Of a stretch of DNA of 64,000 nt, positions 53,801 to 63,703 are shown piece by piece (within the stretch, counting starts at the first letter, position 1; each line of letters begins with the position of its first letter). The notes under the pieces were generated by a model, which saw nothing but the letters and a program-made list of their open reading frames with translations, ran no database searches and was not told the DNA's origin. The position numbers and the translations under genes are program-made. The stretch lies in NCBI GenBank assembly GCA_019448385.1, contig JAGTXO010000015.1, forward strand, positions 62,001 to 126,000, written 5' to 3'. The stretch comes from Diacronema lutheri. Taxonomy: Eukaryota; Haptophyta; Pavlovophyceae; Pavlovales; Pavlovaceae.

Positions 53801-56800
53801 TCGCGCATCGGCGGGCCGCGAGCCCGCCGCGCAGCCGTGCGGCGCGCGCGAGGCGCTCGGCGGCGCGCGCGCCGCACGGCGCGCGCGGCGGCGCGCACGC
53901 CAGCGACGGCTGCGGCCACGCCGCGCGCCAACACGGCCGCGGCGTGCGCCATCGCACCGAGCACGGCGCGTGGCGCGCCGAGCAAGCGCAGCAAGCGCGA
54001 CGCCGTCGCGCGCGCCGGCGCACCGTGTGCAGGGGCCTCGCCAGCGCCAGCACCGACGCCGCCATCGCCGCAGCCGCAGGTGGCGTCGCCGCCGCCGCAG
54101 GCGTCGCGACGGACGCCGCCGCCGCCGAAACAACCGCCGCACACGTCGCCGCCGACGTTGCCACCCCAGCCGCCGTTGCGTGCGCAGGTGGCTGCGGCGC
54201 GTGCGTGCGGGAGGCGTGCCGTGCGGCGCGCATCACACGGGCTGCGCGACGCGAGCGACGCCGCCGGGGTCCCCGCTGCGCCAGGCGCGCCGTGCGCGCC
54301 AGCCTCGCCGGCCTCGCCGGCGCGCGGTCGCGCGCTCGCCTCGACGTGGCCGCCTCCGCCGCCATCGCCGCCGTCGAACCGGGCGGCGGAGGGCTGCCGC
54401 TCGAACCGCTCGTCGGCGTCGGCCGCCACCGCCGCCTCGCGCTCCGCCGCCGCGGCGGCCGCACGGCGCGCGTGGCGGAGCGCGCGGCCGCCGTCCGCTG
54501 CGCGGCGTGGCGGCGCGGGCGCGGGCTTCGGCGCGCGCGGCCCCTCGGCGCGCTCGCGGAGCACGGCGAGCGGCGTGCCCGTGGCGACGCTCGTGCAGAC
54601 GCGCCGCAAGGCGGCGCTTACGCACGCGTGGACGACGCGCGCCGTCCGCTTGTCGGCGGCGCGCGCGGCGCGGCGCGCGGCCTTGGCGGCGGCCTTTTTG
54701 GCGCGCCTCTGCTCCGCCTGCTCCGACAGCGCGCGCGCCTGGCGCTCGGCTGCGAGCGCGTCCTCGGGCGAAACGGTCGGCCTCGGCGGCCGCGCGCGCG
54801 CGCTGCGACGCTGCGCGCTGCGGCGGTCGGACGGCGGCTGCCGCGGCGGCGAGGACGGCGAGCGCGAGCTCGGCGTGGGCGACCAATCGCCGCTGACGGT
54901 TGCGAGCGGCGCAAACGGGTTGTCGTCCCCGCGACCCGCGGCGTGCGACAGTGCACGCGGCGTCGGGCGCCGGCCGACCGCTGGCGGGCCCCACTCGGAC
55001 GGCGGCTCCGAGGGCGAGCGCGCCGTCGGCGCCGCGCGTTGCGCGGCCGGCGGCGCCTCCCGGTCCAGCGCCGCCTGCTCTCTCGCCGCGGCCTGCTCGT
55101 CACCCTCCGGCACGCCACGCGGCGCGAGCACCGCGGTGGCGCAGCGCGTCGCGTTGAGCAACGCCGCCTCCATCTGCCGCACGCTGGCCTTGGCGCACGC
55201 CACACCCTCTCTCGCCCGGCGCAGCACCTCGTGCGCGCGGCGCACATCCGCGTCGGCATCTTCGCGCATGCCAAAGTGCGCCTGTTGCAGCCGCAGGTCC
55301 GCAGGGCGCCCCTGCGCGCGAGGGGCACGGGCGCGGCGGCGCGCAGGTGACGGAGCTGGCGCGCCGTTCTGCGCTGCGCGCACGCCAATCGACGGGCGCG
55401 CGCGCGGCGGGGCGCGCGCGCGCGCGCGCGCGCGCGCTGCCTACCCAGCCGCCGGCCGGCTCGCGCGAGCGCGCCAGCTGCTCCGCCGCCTCGGCGTCGA
55501 GCACGCGCTGCTGCGCCTCCTCCTCGCCCAGTGCAGCGAGGTGCAGCCGGCGGGCTGCCTTGCGGCAGTTGCCCTCCGCCTTGCCCACGGCCTTGCGCGC
55601 CGCGTCGACGGGGTCGTCGTTGGCTCTGGCGCGCCTGCGCTTGCCCTTGTCGGCGGGCGGCGGCTTGGCGCGCTGCAGCGTGCCGAGCGCGTCGTCGGCT
55701 CCGCGCGCGGCCGCCCGCGGGCGGCGGGCCCCAAAAAGCGCACCGGTCGCCGTGCGCGCCGCGCAAGCAACGACCAGCGCTGACATGCCGGCGAAGACCG
55801 CACCGCCCAGCGCCACGGTTGCCACGATGCGCAGCGTCCCGTGCGCAAGCTGCGCTGCCTCCGCCGCTTTGGCGGCCTCGCGCGCGCGCGCATCGGCGGC
55901 TCTCATCTCGTGCAGCAGCCCGGCCGCGCCGCTCGCGCCGTCGCGGCCGCGCGCGAGCTCGCACAGCACCGCCGCCGCGCGCCGCGTGGGCTCGCGCGCG
56001 AGCAGCTGCGCGCCGCCGTCGGGGCGCAGCTTCTCAACGAACTCGACAAACGTCGCGTCGCGCCAGAGGGACATGCGGAAGGCCCTGTGCACCGCCCCCT
56101 CCTGCTCGCGCATCCGCCGTGCCGCCCGCCTGCCGTCGCGCGCGTGCGCGTGCGCGGCCGCGTCGAATCCCGCGACGCCGCGCTGCGCGTCGCGCGCGGC
56201 CGACGACGGCGCCGCCGCGCTGCCCGCCAAGGGCGCCGCAGCGGCGACGCGCGCGTGCGGAGCGACGGGATCGCCGGCGGCCGGCGGCTCGGCGCGCTGC
56301 GGCGTGCCGTTTGCTCCGCGCGCGGCCGTCCCGGGGGAGATGGCCGCGATGGCGCCGCCAGCCGCGCCGCGCGCCAGCCACGCGCATAGGCTGCCGACGA
56401 GCTCGCCGAGACCCCCGACGGTCGCCGCGGCGGCGAGTGCGCCGGGCTTGCCGGCCGACAGCGGCTCGCGAGCGTCGTCGTCGCAGCCGCCGGCACCCGT
56501 CTTGGCGAGTGCGTCGCGCTCGCCCTCGACGCCCGCCACGACCGCCGCCCCTCCGTCGTCCGCCGCGCCGGCCGCGCGCGCGGCCGGGCGCAGAGGAGGC
56601 GTGCCGGTGCAGCCGTCGCCGCTCGTCTTCGCCGTTTCCTCCACTTTGGTCACTTCGTCGCCACCTGCGCCATCTCCGACGCCGGGGCCCTTGGTCACGC
56701 TTGCCGCCATGCGCGCCGTGCCCGCCGGCCAGCCCGCCGACTGCTCGAGCGCGGCGGCGAGCGGCGCGACGCGCGTCGACTCGGGCGCGCTCTCGTCATC

Positions 56801-59119
56801 GGGCTCGAGCGCGTTGTGCAGGCGCGCGAGCGCGCGCTCGACGGCCGCGGCGCCACTGCCGGGGGCGCGGCTCGCCGCGCGCACCGCGCGCCGCCAGGCC
56901 GGCGCGAACATGAGCGCCGGCTCGAGCGCCGCGAGCGCGCGCGCCTCGCGCGCGTCGCTCGCGCCGAGGCGCGGCGGCACGCGCGCGGCTCCGCGCGGCG
57001 CGGTGCCTCGGAAGCGTGGGCTCAGCGTGTAGGCGAGGTGCTGCGGCACGCCGCGCGCCTCCGCGCGCGCGCGTCCGTCCTCGACCTCGCGCCGCGCCTT
57101 CGCGATCGCCGGCGTGGCGCGCGCGAGCCAGTCGGGGTCGGCGGGCAGGTGGATCACGACGAGAATCGGCGCCCAGTCCAGCCGCGGGTTCTTGTGACGG
57201 TCGGGCACGACCCACACGAGCAGCACCGTGCCCTCCGCGCCGCACGCCGCCTCGTAGATCCTGGGCTGCGAGCGCCAATCGGGCCTGACGCGCAGCGCCC
57301 GCGCGTGGTCGATGGCGGCGGCGCGGTCGCCATTGAAGTGAACCGTCGTCACCTCGCCGATGACGGACCGGCCGGACCGCCAGCAGAACACCGCGTCCGC
57401 CGACCCGCCGGCGATGGCCGCGAGCGATTCGGGCGCGGCGAGCCGCGGCAAGCCCTCGAAGGCGGCAAAGTCCTCGTGCGCATTGTACACGCCGCCCCAG
57501 CCGTCGTGCGCGTACGCGCGCGCGGCCGCTCGTACCGCGCGCGGCTGGTTCTCCACGCCCGACGTCATGTGCCATGTCGTCCCCGCGAAGCCGGGCTCGC
57601 CCAGCTCGGCCCGCACGACGGTACCGTACCCCGCGCCCTGCGTCGGGGCGGCGAGGTGGTGCATGCCCGCGCCGGTCACGCCCTCCGTGCGCTGCCGCGT
57701 GACGATCGTGCCCGTCGCGTGCGCGAAAAGCGTGTCGACCACGGCGGGCGCGCGCCCGCTGTTCGCCCGTAGCCGCGCCCTGCCCGCTTTTAGCTGCTCG
57801 GGGTCCTTGGCGTCGTACACGCGCGCGTCCGCGTCGCCCTCATCAGGCGCAGTGTAGACGCAGCGGCGTTCGAGCGGCGCCGAGCCACCGCCGTCCGCCG
57901 CCGCCGGCGAGGTTGGCGCCGCGCCCGCCGCCACCGCGCTCGTCGCCGCCGTGCCCGTCGCCACCGCCGCAGCCGCCGCGCCCGCGGGGTCGTCGTCCCC
58001 GTCCTCCGCGCCCTCCCCGTCGTCAGCGGTGGTGGCGTCGCCATCGTCCCCGTCGCCCTCGCCCCCGCCGAGGCTGCTGAATGGTCGGGGCCCCCACGCC
58101 GAGGCGGCGCGCCGCTGCGGCGCACGCGGCGGTGGCGCTCGCGACGGCGGCCTTGGCGCCGCCGCGCCGCGCGGCCTGGCCGCCGTCGACAGCGCGCGGC
58201 CTGCAGCGCCCGTGAGCGCGTCGAGCGCGGCCGTGCGTGCGATGCGGTCGTCGGGCGCGCGCAGCGCCGCCTCGACGGCCTGCAGCAGCCCGTCGGGCGC
58301 GGATCCGCCGACACTGGCATCGCACGCCTCGGCGAGCCGCGCGGCCTCGGCGAGCCGCGCGGCCTCGCGGGTGAACGGGCCGAAGCGCCTGGCGCGGTCG
58401 CCGAGCAGAGCGCCGATGGCGGCGCGGAGCGTGCGCGCGCGGGTCTCCTCGTACGCGGCCGTCGTGAGGCGCGCGAGGCGCGCGTCCAAAGCCTTCTTGA
58501 TGTCGACAAGGACACTCGCGCGGCGGCCGTAGAGCGTCGATGCGCTCGCCACGACCTCGGCCGCGACTGTTGCCGCGGCGAAGCAACACGCGGCCCCACT
58601 CTGCGGGGGCGCCTTGAAGGCATCGATGGGCGGCGCTGTTCTGCCGATGCGCTGCGCAAGCTTCTTGATGAGCACGCCGGCCGCCGTGGCGTACGCCGAT
58701 TCGCCGTTGCCCAAGGTGCGCGAATCGGCGAGCAGGGCGAGCGCGGCGCCGGGCGGCGCGCCGCGCTGCGCGGGCGGCGCGAGGAGCAGGTACGCCGCCG
58801 TCCAGTGCACGAGGCCGCTGGACGCGCGGAGGCAGAGCGGTAGCACGACCACGAGCACCTGCCCAAACCGGTCCGCATCCGCGCATGCTTTGCGCAGGTT
58901 GCGCAGCGCCACCTTGAGCGCATGCTGCGAGCACCCCGTGTCGCCCACCCTAACCCTGCTCGTGCCGAAATCCGCGTAACGCAGCAGGGCGATGAGGCAA
59001 GTGGATGGGACCACGTGGGGGTGGGTATCTCCCGGCGACAGAATGGTGCTGAGGGCCAGCGAGAAACTGTCCGAGCCGCCCCGCCCGCCGGGCAAAGCGT
59101 CCTTCACGGAGTCCTCCAT
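40233..59119 (-). CDS. Giant ~6,207-aa polydomain protein: C48 proteases, YqaJ nuclease, chromodomain, Fanzor
   Basis: Exons 59119-55445, 55311-42094 and 41963-40233 join in phase 0 (donors GTAGGC, GTGCGC; acceptors GCGCAG). Exon 2 alone is an open frame of 13.2 kb. N to C: a C48/Ulp1-like protease (H105, D132, Q173, C178/179); a PD-(D/E)XK-like segment with SADAVFCWRSGRSVIGEVTT (~575-595); a membrane-type helix (~1096-1122) and coiled coil across intron 1; a second C48 domain (H2507, D2530, Q2571, C2576); a poly-Ala run; degenerate C48-like modules at ~3320, ~4850 and ~5120; a YqaJ nuclease (E4024, D4062, E4077, K4079); a chromodomain (~5195-5250); Fanzor RuvC nuclease (~5340-6060) with D5808, E5990, D6050; an Asp/Gly tail. 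Whether it is cleaved, and whether it is host or mobile, is unknown. It looks whole. Confidence 0.7.
43225..43404 (-). other. Chromodomain within the giant protein
   Basis: TYEVEAVVDERRKAGKKV, then FEFRIRWRGYDESADTWEPE and ANVSSDLVAQFRK show the aromatic-cage Tyr/Trp positions and the WRGY..S..TWEP core of chromodomains. In transposons such domains steer integration to methylated histones. It lies just before the Fanzor part. Confidence 0.88.
46560..47130 (-). other. YqaJ-type exonuclease/recombinase domain within the giant protein
   Basis: SPRWHDERWEEVTGSKVGDV opens the domain; GILGEAVALRKLAAAYG, AFSPDGLAILPENNEQVL, VEVKT and RDQLQLGMHVLGVSKALYV supply the E, D, ExK and Q motifs of YqaJ/lambda-exonuclease PD-(D/E)XK nucleases. 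Found widely in phages, large DNA viruses and eukaryotic transposons. Confidence 0.85.
50789..50862 (+). repeat. GGC array encoding poly-Ala in the giant gene
   Basis: About 24 uninterrupted GGC units; on the coding strand they read GCC, a 24-Ala run. Shorter GGC-rich blocks continue to about 51010. Confidence 0.95.
51244..51720 (-). other. C48/Ulp1-like cysteine protease module in exon 2
   Basis: SGHFTALRLVRVARAGEHRY provides the His, YDAVLVDTLAS the Asp, and NEAAQRGATCGLAIVG the oxyanion Gln and nucleophile Cys, in the order and spacing of SUMO-protease-type C48 peptidases. No substrate can be told from sequence. Confidence 0.65.
51960..52225 (-). repeat. Degenerate protein-level tandem repeat in the giant gene
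   Basis: Five to six imperfect copies of a unit like ASAFAPAADGVFPAPLAA, about 20 residues each, precede the second C48 module. It probably forms a flexible linker. Confidence 0.75.
58580..58830 (-). other. C48/Ulp1-like cysteine protease module at the N terminus
   Basis: GLVHWTAAYLLL carries the His-Trp pair, LALLADSRTLG the Asp, and APPQSGAACCFAAATVAAE the Gln and Cys. The preceding residues (SFSLALSTILSPGDTHPHV) fit the substrate-side helix region. Two adjacent Cys make the nucleophile ambiguous. Confidence 0.6.
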
Positions 59120-61829
59120 CTGCAGACTGTGGGCACGTCAGTGTCCGGATGGCGGCCCGGATGATACTTGGGAGAATTTACATGATGCCCTGGAGAATGC
59201 CCCGCTCTCCCACAACCAGGACCCGCCAGCGCGCCGAGCCTACTCGTTTGCCCGCGCCGCCTCTCTTTGCGCGCCCGAGCGCGGCCTCCGAGCGCGGCCA
59301 ACGTCCTCCGGGGGCGTGCATCGTGGCTGCTCGGAGGGGCTGCGACGCGGCGAAAGCTCGCTGCGCGGCCGCAACGTGAGCGCGCGCGCGCGGCCGCGCG
59401 CCGGCCTGCGCTGCTCTGCACGGCCGCGCGCCGGCCTGCGCAGCCTCGTCGCGCAGCGTGAGCGCGAGCGCGCGCGAGGTGAGCTCGGCGGATGGGTGCG
59501 CGGCGGCGTTGGCGGCGGGTGCGGCGGCAGGCTGGGCGGCGGGTTTGGACGGAGAGTGTCGGGGAAGAACGGGGCGCATCCTGGCTGGGAGTTGGACGGC
59601 GCCCACCACGCGCTGGCGGATCCTGGTTGCCACCACCACCCCCCCCCCCCCCCGGAGACGAGGACCAGGGGCATGGCCGACTCGCTGCGCCGCACAGCGC
59701 GCGGCGCGCGGCATGCTGCGCGACCTCAAGCACATCCAGCCGCGCTCCGCTCACGCAACGCGCGCAATGCCGCGTTGCACTGCAGGTGTGCACGTGCGGC
59801 TCTCACGCGCACTGTGTTGCACGAACGGCATCACGCCACCGAGCTGCGTCCGGACCACGCGCCGCGCGCAGGCGACCACACAGGGGCGCGCCGCGCCGCG
59901 CGTGCGCGCCCTCGCAACCGTTGCAGCACGCTCTGCCTTGCACTGCGCCGAGCCGCCGCGCGCTGTGCGCGTGCATGCAGGGCGCACGCGTGCGACGAAG
60001 CGCGCGCGCGGCGAGGCGCGCGGGCGGCTCGCTGCGCGGGCGGCAACGCGCCCAGCTGCGCCCAGGCCAGGCGCGCGCCCGCGAGTGCCACCGGGACGCA
60101 CTGCCCCCGCCGGGGTCGCCGCGCGCTCTGTGTGTGCGCTCGCGCGCTGCGAGCGCGGCGGAACGTTCGTGCATGGCGCGAAGAGCGCGGCACCCGAAGA
60201 CGGCTGCCCCGAGCCCGCGCCGGGTGGCAGCGAGCGGCGGCACCTCCTCGGCGAGCCCGCCCCGCGCCTTCCCCTCCACGTGGCGTTTTGAGGCAGACGG
60301 ACACGCGCCCACACTGCGACTGGGCACGCTGCTCGAGGCAGACACGCACCCAACGCGCGCGCACCACGCGCCCGCGTCGGCGGGCCGGTGTGAACGAGCG
60401 AGAGCTCGGTGTCGCCAACGAGGGCACGGGCGCGACTTCGGTCCGCCTCTCGACGGACGCAAGCGACGCTGCCGGGAACTTCCCCGACGCCTGCACATCC
60501 AGGGCTTCGAGGTACAGAGCTGGGCAACAGTGCCGCTCGTCACCGATGAGGCGGCCAAGCTCGCTATCCTTGCTGCCCTCGGCTCCACCAAACAGCCGGG
60601 CGACCCAACGGTTCGTGATCGCCTGGCCGCCAGGTGCGAACCGCGCCCGTGCAAGCGCTTCACCCGCATTCTCCGCCCCGCTGCGGACGTCCGCCTGCCG
60701 GCCGCGAACACGGCCGGTGCGCGTTGCCGCCTGGCCCAACACGAAAACCCGCCCGCCCCCGAGGCCGCAGGTCCTACCTGCCCAAGCGCAGCCCAACGGC
60801 ACGCAGACAGCCCGCCTTGGCAACCGACTCGTGCGCGAGCGCTCCGCCCTCCACAAGAGCCTGCCCCACGCCACCGCCGACGCGGAGCCAGCGCAGCCGA
60901 CGCCCCTCCGCGACGCTCGCGCCGCAAGGCGCAAGGGCCCCGGCGAGACGGCGTCAACCAAGCCCGCCGCTGGCACAGCGCCGGCACCCGGAGCCCACCC
61001 CAAGCCCCCGCGCACGCCTCGCCCCCCCCCCCCCCCCCCCCCCCCCCGATCGGCGGACCGATTGCGTTTTGGTGCGCCAGGCTCAATGCGCCATCGCAGT
61101 GGCGGGCCCGCAGACGCAGACGCTGACATGCCCAACGCTGGGCACTGAGGCCGCAGGCCGGCCCTCCTGGACCTGGCGGGCGAGCTGCCCGCGCAGCGGC
61201 CACGCGAGCCTCGCACTGACCGTGGCGGTCGCTGCCACCGTGATAGCTGCGGGTGCGGCGGCCTTGGCCCCAACCCCATCATCCGTCTTCATCCCCGCCC
61301 TGCTCGCGCTCGCGGCCTACGTCGGCAATCCCTGCACCGGGATCCGCCCCGCGAAGTCCACACAAGACTTATCCGTGCTGCACGCCAGCCGCGCGCGCCG
61401 ACGCGCGCCGCTCCCACACGCTCACCTCCGTTTCCGCGGGCGGCCCAACGCCCCCCCCCCCCCCCCCCTCCCCCCCCCCCCCCCCCCCCCCGGCAGGCGG
61501 CCATCGAGCCGCATTAGCACACCCGCCCGGGGCCTCCCGCCGCACCCGCAGCGGCTCGGCGCCTTGAATCCTCCCGTCCCCCGGGGTGAGGCCTTCAACC
61601 CGGGCCCAGCGCGCTCCGACTGCCTCACGCGCGCCAGCGCCAACCTCGGCGGCATGGTAGACCCCGAGCGAAAAGCCGCACTTCTCGCCGTCCTCGTCAG
61701 GCGCAAGTACGTTATCCTGCTCCTACTGCCGACGCGGCTCCCGCGCGCGCGGACTACTACGCCGGGCAGATCGCCGCAGACGCACGTGAGTGCACACGTG
61801 CGGACAAGGCGCACACGCTCGACGTCCAG
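59120..61829. other. 2.7-kb stretch with poly-C tracts, no confident gene
   Basis: This lies between the giant gene's start and the USP gene's end. Homopolymer C runs occur at about 59638-59657, 61022-61047 and 61452-61493 (with a T). Frames on both strands are open but compositionally driven. A plus frame near 61650-61740 (LGGMVDPERKAALLAVLVRR) faintly recalls the start of an APE-type endonuclease of LINEs, too weak to call. A plus frame at ~60490-60640 (GFEVQSWATVPLVTDEAAKL) is also protein-like without a match. Confidence 0.4.
59214..59629. repeat. 21-bp inverted repeat pair upstream of the giant gene
   Basis: Arms 59214-59234 and 59609-59629 (CAACCAGGAYCCGCCAGCGCG in consensus, 20/21 matching) are inverted and about 375 bp apart, with the inner arm edges GC-rich. 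They may bound a small element or pair in RNA. No target duplication is apparent. Confidence 0.7.
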
Positions 61830-62046
61830 TTAGCGCACGTGCACGTGCGCGCCACTGGTCACATTTGAGCGTCCGTGCTCGCCCACAGCGTCGCCATCCA
61901 CAAGATGCGCGCTGGAGCCATCCAAGCAGGGCTCTGCCTGCTCGGCTTCCGCAAGGCAATTTGGGCCGCGGACAGCGGACAGCGGACGGCGTGCGCGTGC
62001 GAGGTGCGAAAGGAGGAAGAAGGTAGGGAGAGTTGTGTGTGTGTGT

Positions 62047-62083
<37 letters not shown>

Positions 62084-63507
62084 CGGCCGCCGGAGACGAG
62101 GACGCACTCACCGCTGTTGGCAATGCGCGCGTCACGGAGACAACTTGGCGGGCCTCGCACGCAGCTGGGCCGATCGCCGCCGTAGAGATGTCTGCAGCCG
62201 TCTCCGCGATGCCGATCGTCGCATCTGTTGGCACCGCTGCCATCTGCCGCACCCGCGGCCAGGCTGCCGGCAAGGTCGGCGCGTCGGGCTCCGAGCTCGG
62301 CCACGCAGGCGATGCGGCCGACGGCGGTGACGCTGAGCCCAGCGCCGGGTCCAACGGCTCCACGTCGAGCCGGCTGTGAACGAGCATGCTCGCACCACTT
62401 GCCCACGCCAGCGCGTCGGACTCAGGCACGTTGTAGATCTGCGCGGGCAACGCGCGTGCGTGCGGCAGGCGCGCGCGCGAGCTTTCAGGCCACGCGCGCG
62501 TGCCGCGCGGGAGGACGGGGCGGTCGCGGCTGCGCTCGACCGCCGGTCGCGGCACCGAGCGACCGTGCGCGCCGCCGCACGTTGTAGTCGTCGCACGGAA
62601 ACCAAGCCTCGTTGCGGAGCACGATGGCGACAAGGTGCCCGCTCATCGGCCCCTCGCCCACGTGCACCACGCCGGCGACGGGGAGGTGGTCGCGCCCGCC
62701 GAGCAGCAGCCGCGGCGCGCACACGAGCGCGCGGTTGTTCTTGCACTGCGAGCCATTGCCGCGCGTCGTGCGCGGCGCCTCGACAGCAATGCTGGCTGGC
62801 GTGAGCACGCCCGAGTGGCCCGCGTTCGTGTGGCGATCCCGCGGCGGCCCAGCGGCGCCCCCCAGAGCGTGTGCAAGCGCGCGCGCCGCATCGCCGCCGA
62901 CGCTGACGAGTACGGCGATGCCCTCGCCGGCCTCTGAAGGCACGGCGATCTGCTCGAGCACTGGCCCGACGCGTGTGTCGGCTTCAAAGGCCGCAGCGAG
63001 CCCGGGCACTCGGCCGAGCAGCAACCGGAAGAACTCAGCGGCATCCTGCGGCGTCCTTCGCGCGCCACGGCCCGAGATGACGTCGATGACGGACACAAGA
63101 CACAGCCGTGTCGGCGCCCTGGTGTCCTCGATCAGCGTGCCAAAGTCCCGAAAACGCGCCCTCTCGACGCTGTTGGCACGGCGCGAAGCGGAGCGAAGCA
63201 TCGCACGGAGCATGTTCAGGGCGAAGAGCGATTGCATAAGGACGGTCGTGTAGCACGCGCTGCCCTCGTTTTTCGCGCCTGCGCCGCGCCGCGCAGCGCC
63301 GGGTGTGCGGGGTGCGCACGCACGGTTTGCGGCGGGATGGAGGGAGGCTGGCTGGGCGCGCGCCGAGCCCGGCAAGCCGTGCAGGCGCTCACCACGCGGC
63401 ACGCCGGGCACTCTCACCGGCCACATCGGGCCGTCAAACGCGTCTTCCACAGGCTGCCGACCGACGACGTAAAACTTGCTCAAGGCGCCGCGCCGTGCAC
63501 GCGCCAT
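61830..63507 (-). CDS. Compact USP-type (C19) deubiquitinase
   Basis: Exons 63507-63393, 63278-62581 and from 62438; introns begin GTGAGC and GTGCGG and end CGCAG, and the frame joins exactly. The Cys box is AKNEGSACYTTVLMQSLF, the QDAxEF motif is RTPQDAAEFFRLLL, and the His box is VAGVVHVGEGPMSGHLVAIV followed by EAWFPCDDYN. Exon 3 supplies the last strands (YNVPESDALAWASGASMLVH). The catalytic domain is only ~300 residues, small for the family. The C terminus after ~residue 300 is Ala/Pro-rich; a strong GTGAGT donor at 62111 suggests a further intron containing the poly-C tract, so the 3' end is uncertain (unspliced stop at 61830). Role: removal of ubiquitin from unknown targets. Confidence 0.8.
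62046..62079 (+). repeat. Poly-G tract (poly-C in the USP transcript)
   Basis: A run of roughly 34 G preceded by GTGTGTGTG. On the minus strand it is a C run downstream of the GTGAGT donor at 62111, consistent with an intronic pyrimidine tract. Exact length may be unreliable in assembly. Confidence 0.9.
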
Positions 63508-63703
63508 GCGCGCGCTGTTGCGGGCTGCGCAGCAGGGACGACGGGGGAATTGGCGAGCGAGGGTTGGGCGCAGATCAGCGTGGTGGCGCGGCAAGACGAG
63601 CGCGCGCCGGGCGCCTGGCGCGGAGGCGCCCCGCGCGAGGACGCGAGCCGCTTCTCGCACCGGACGGGCGCCCACGCGCAAGCCGGCTTTCGAGGGCTGG
63701 TGG

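Noticed and set aside
40233-59119. Capsid-bearing virus-like element (Polinton or similar)
   Set aside because: No capsid, packaging ATPase, polymerase or integrase pattern seen; the Ulp1-like modules alone are not enough.
61650-61745. APE-endonuclease-like start of a LINE
   Set aside because: Only one short stretch resembles the family, no catalytic Glu/Asp context or reverse transcriptase follows, and frames change at once.
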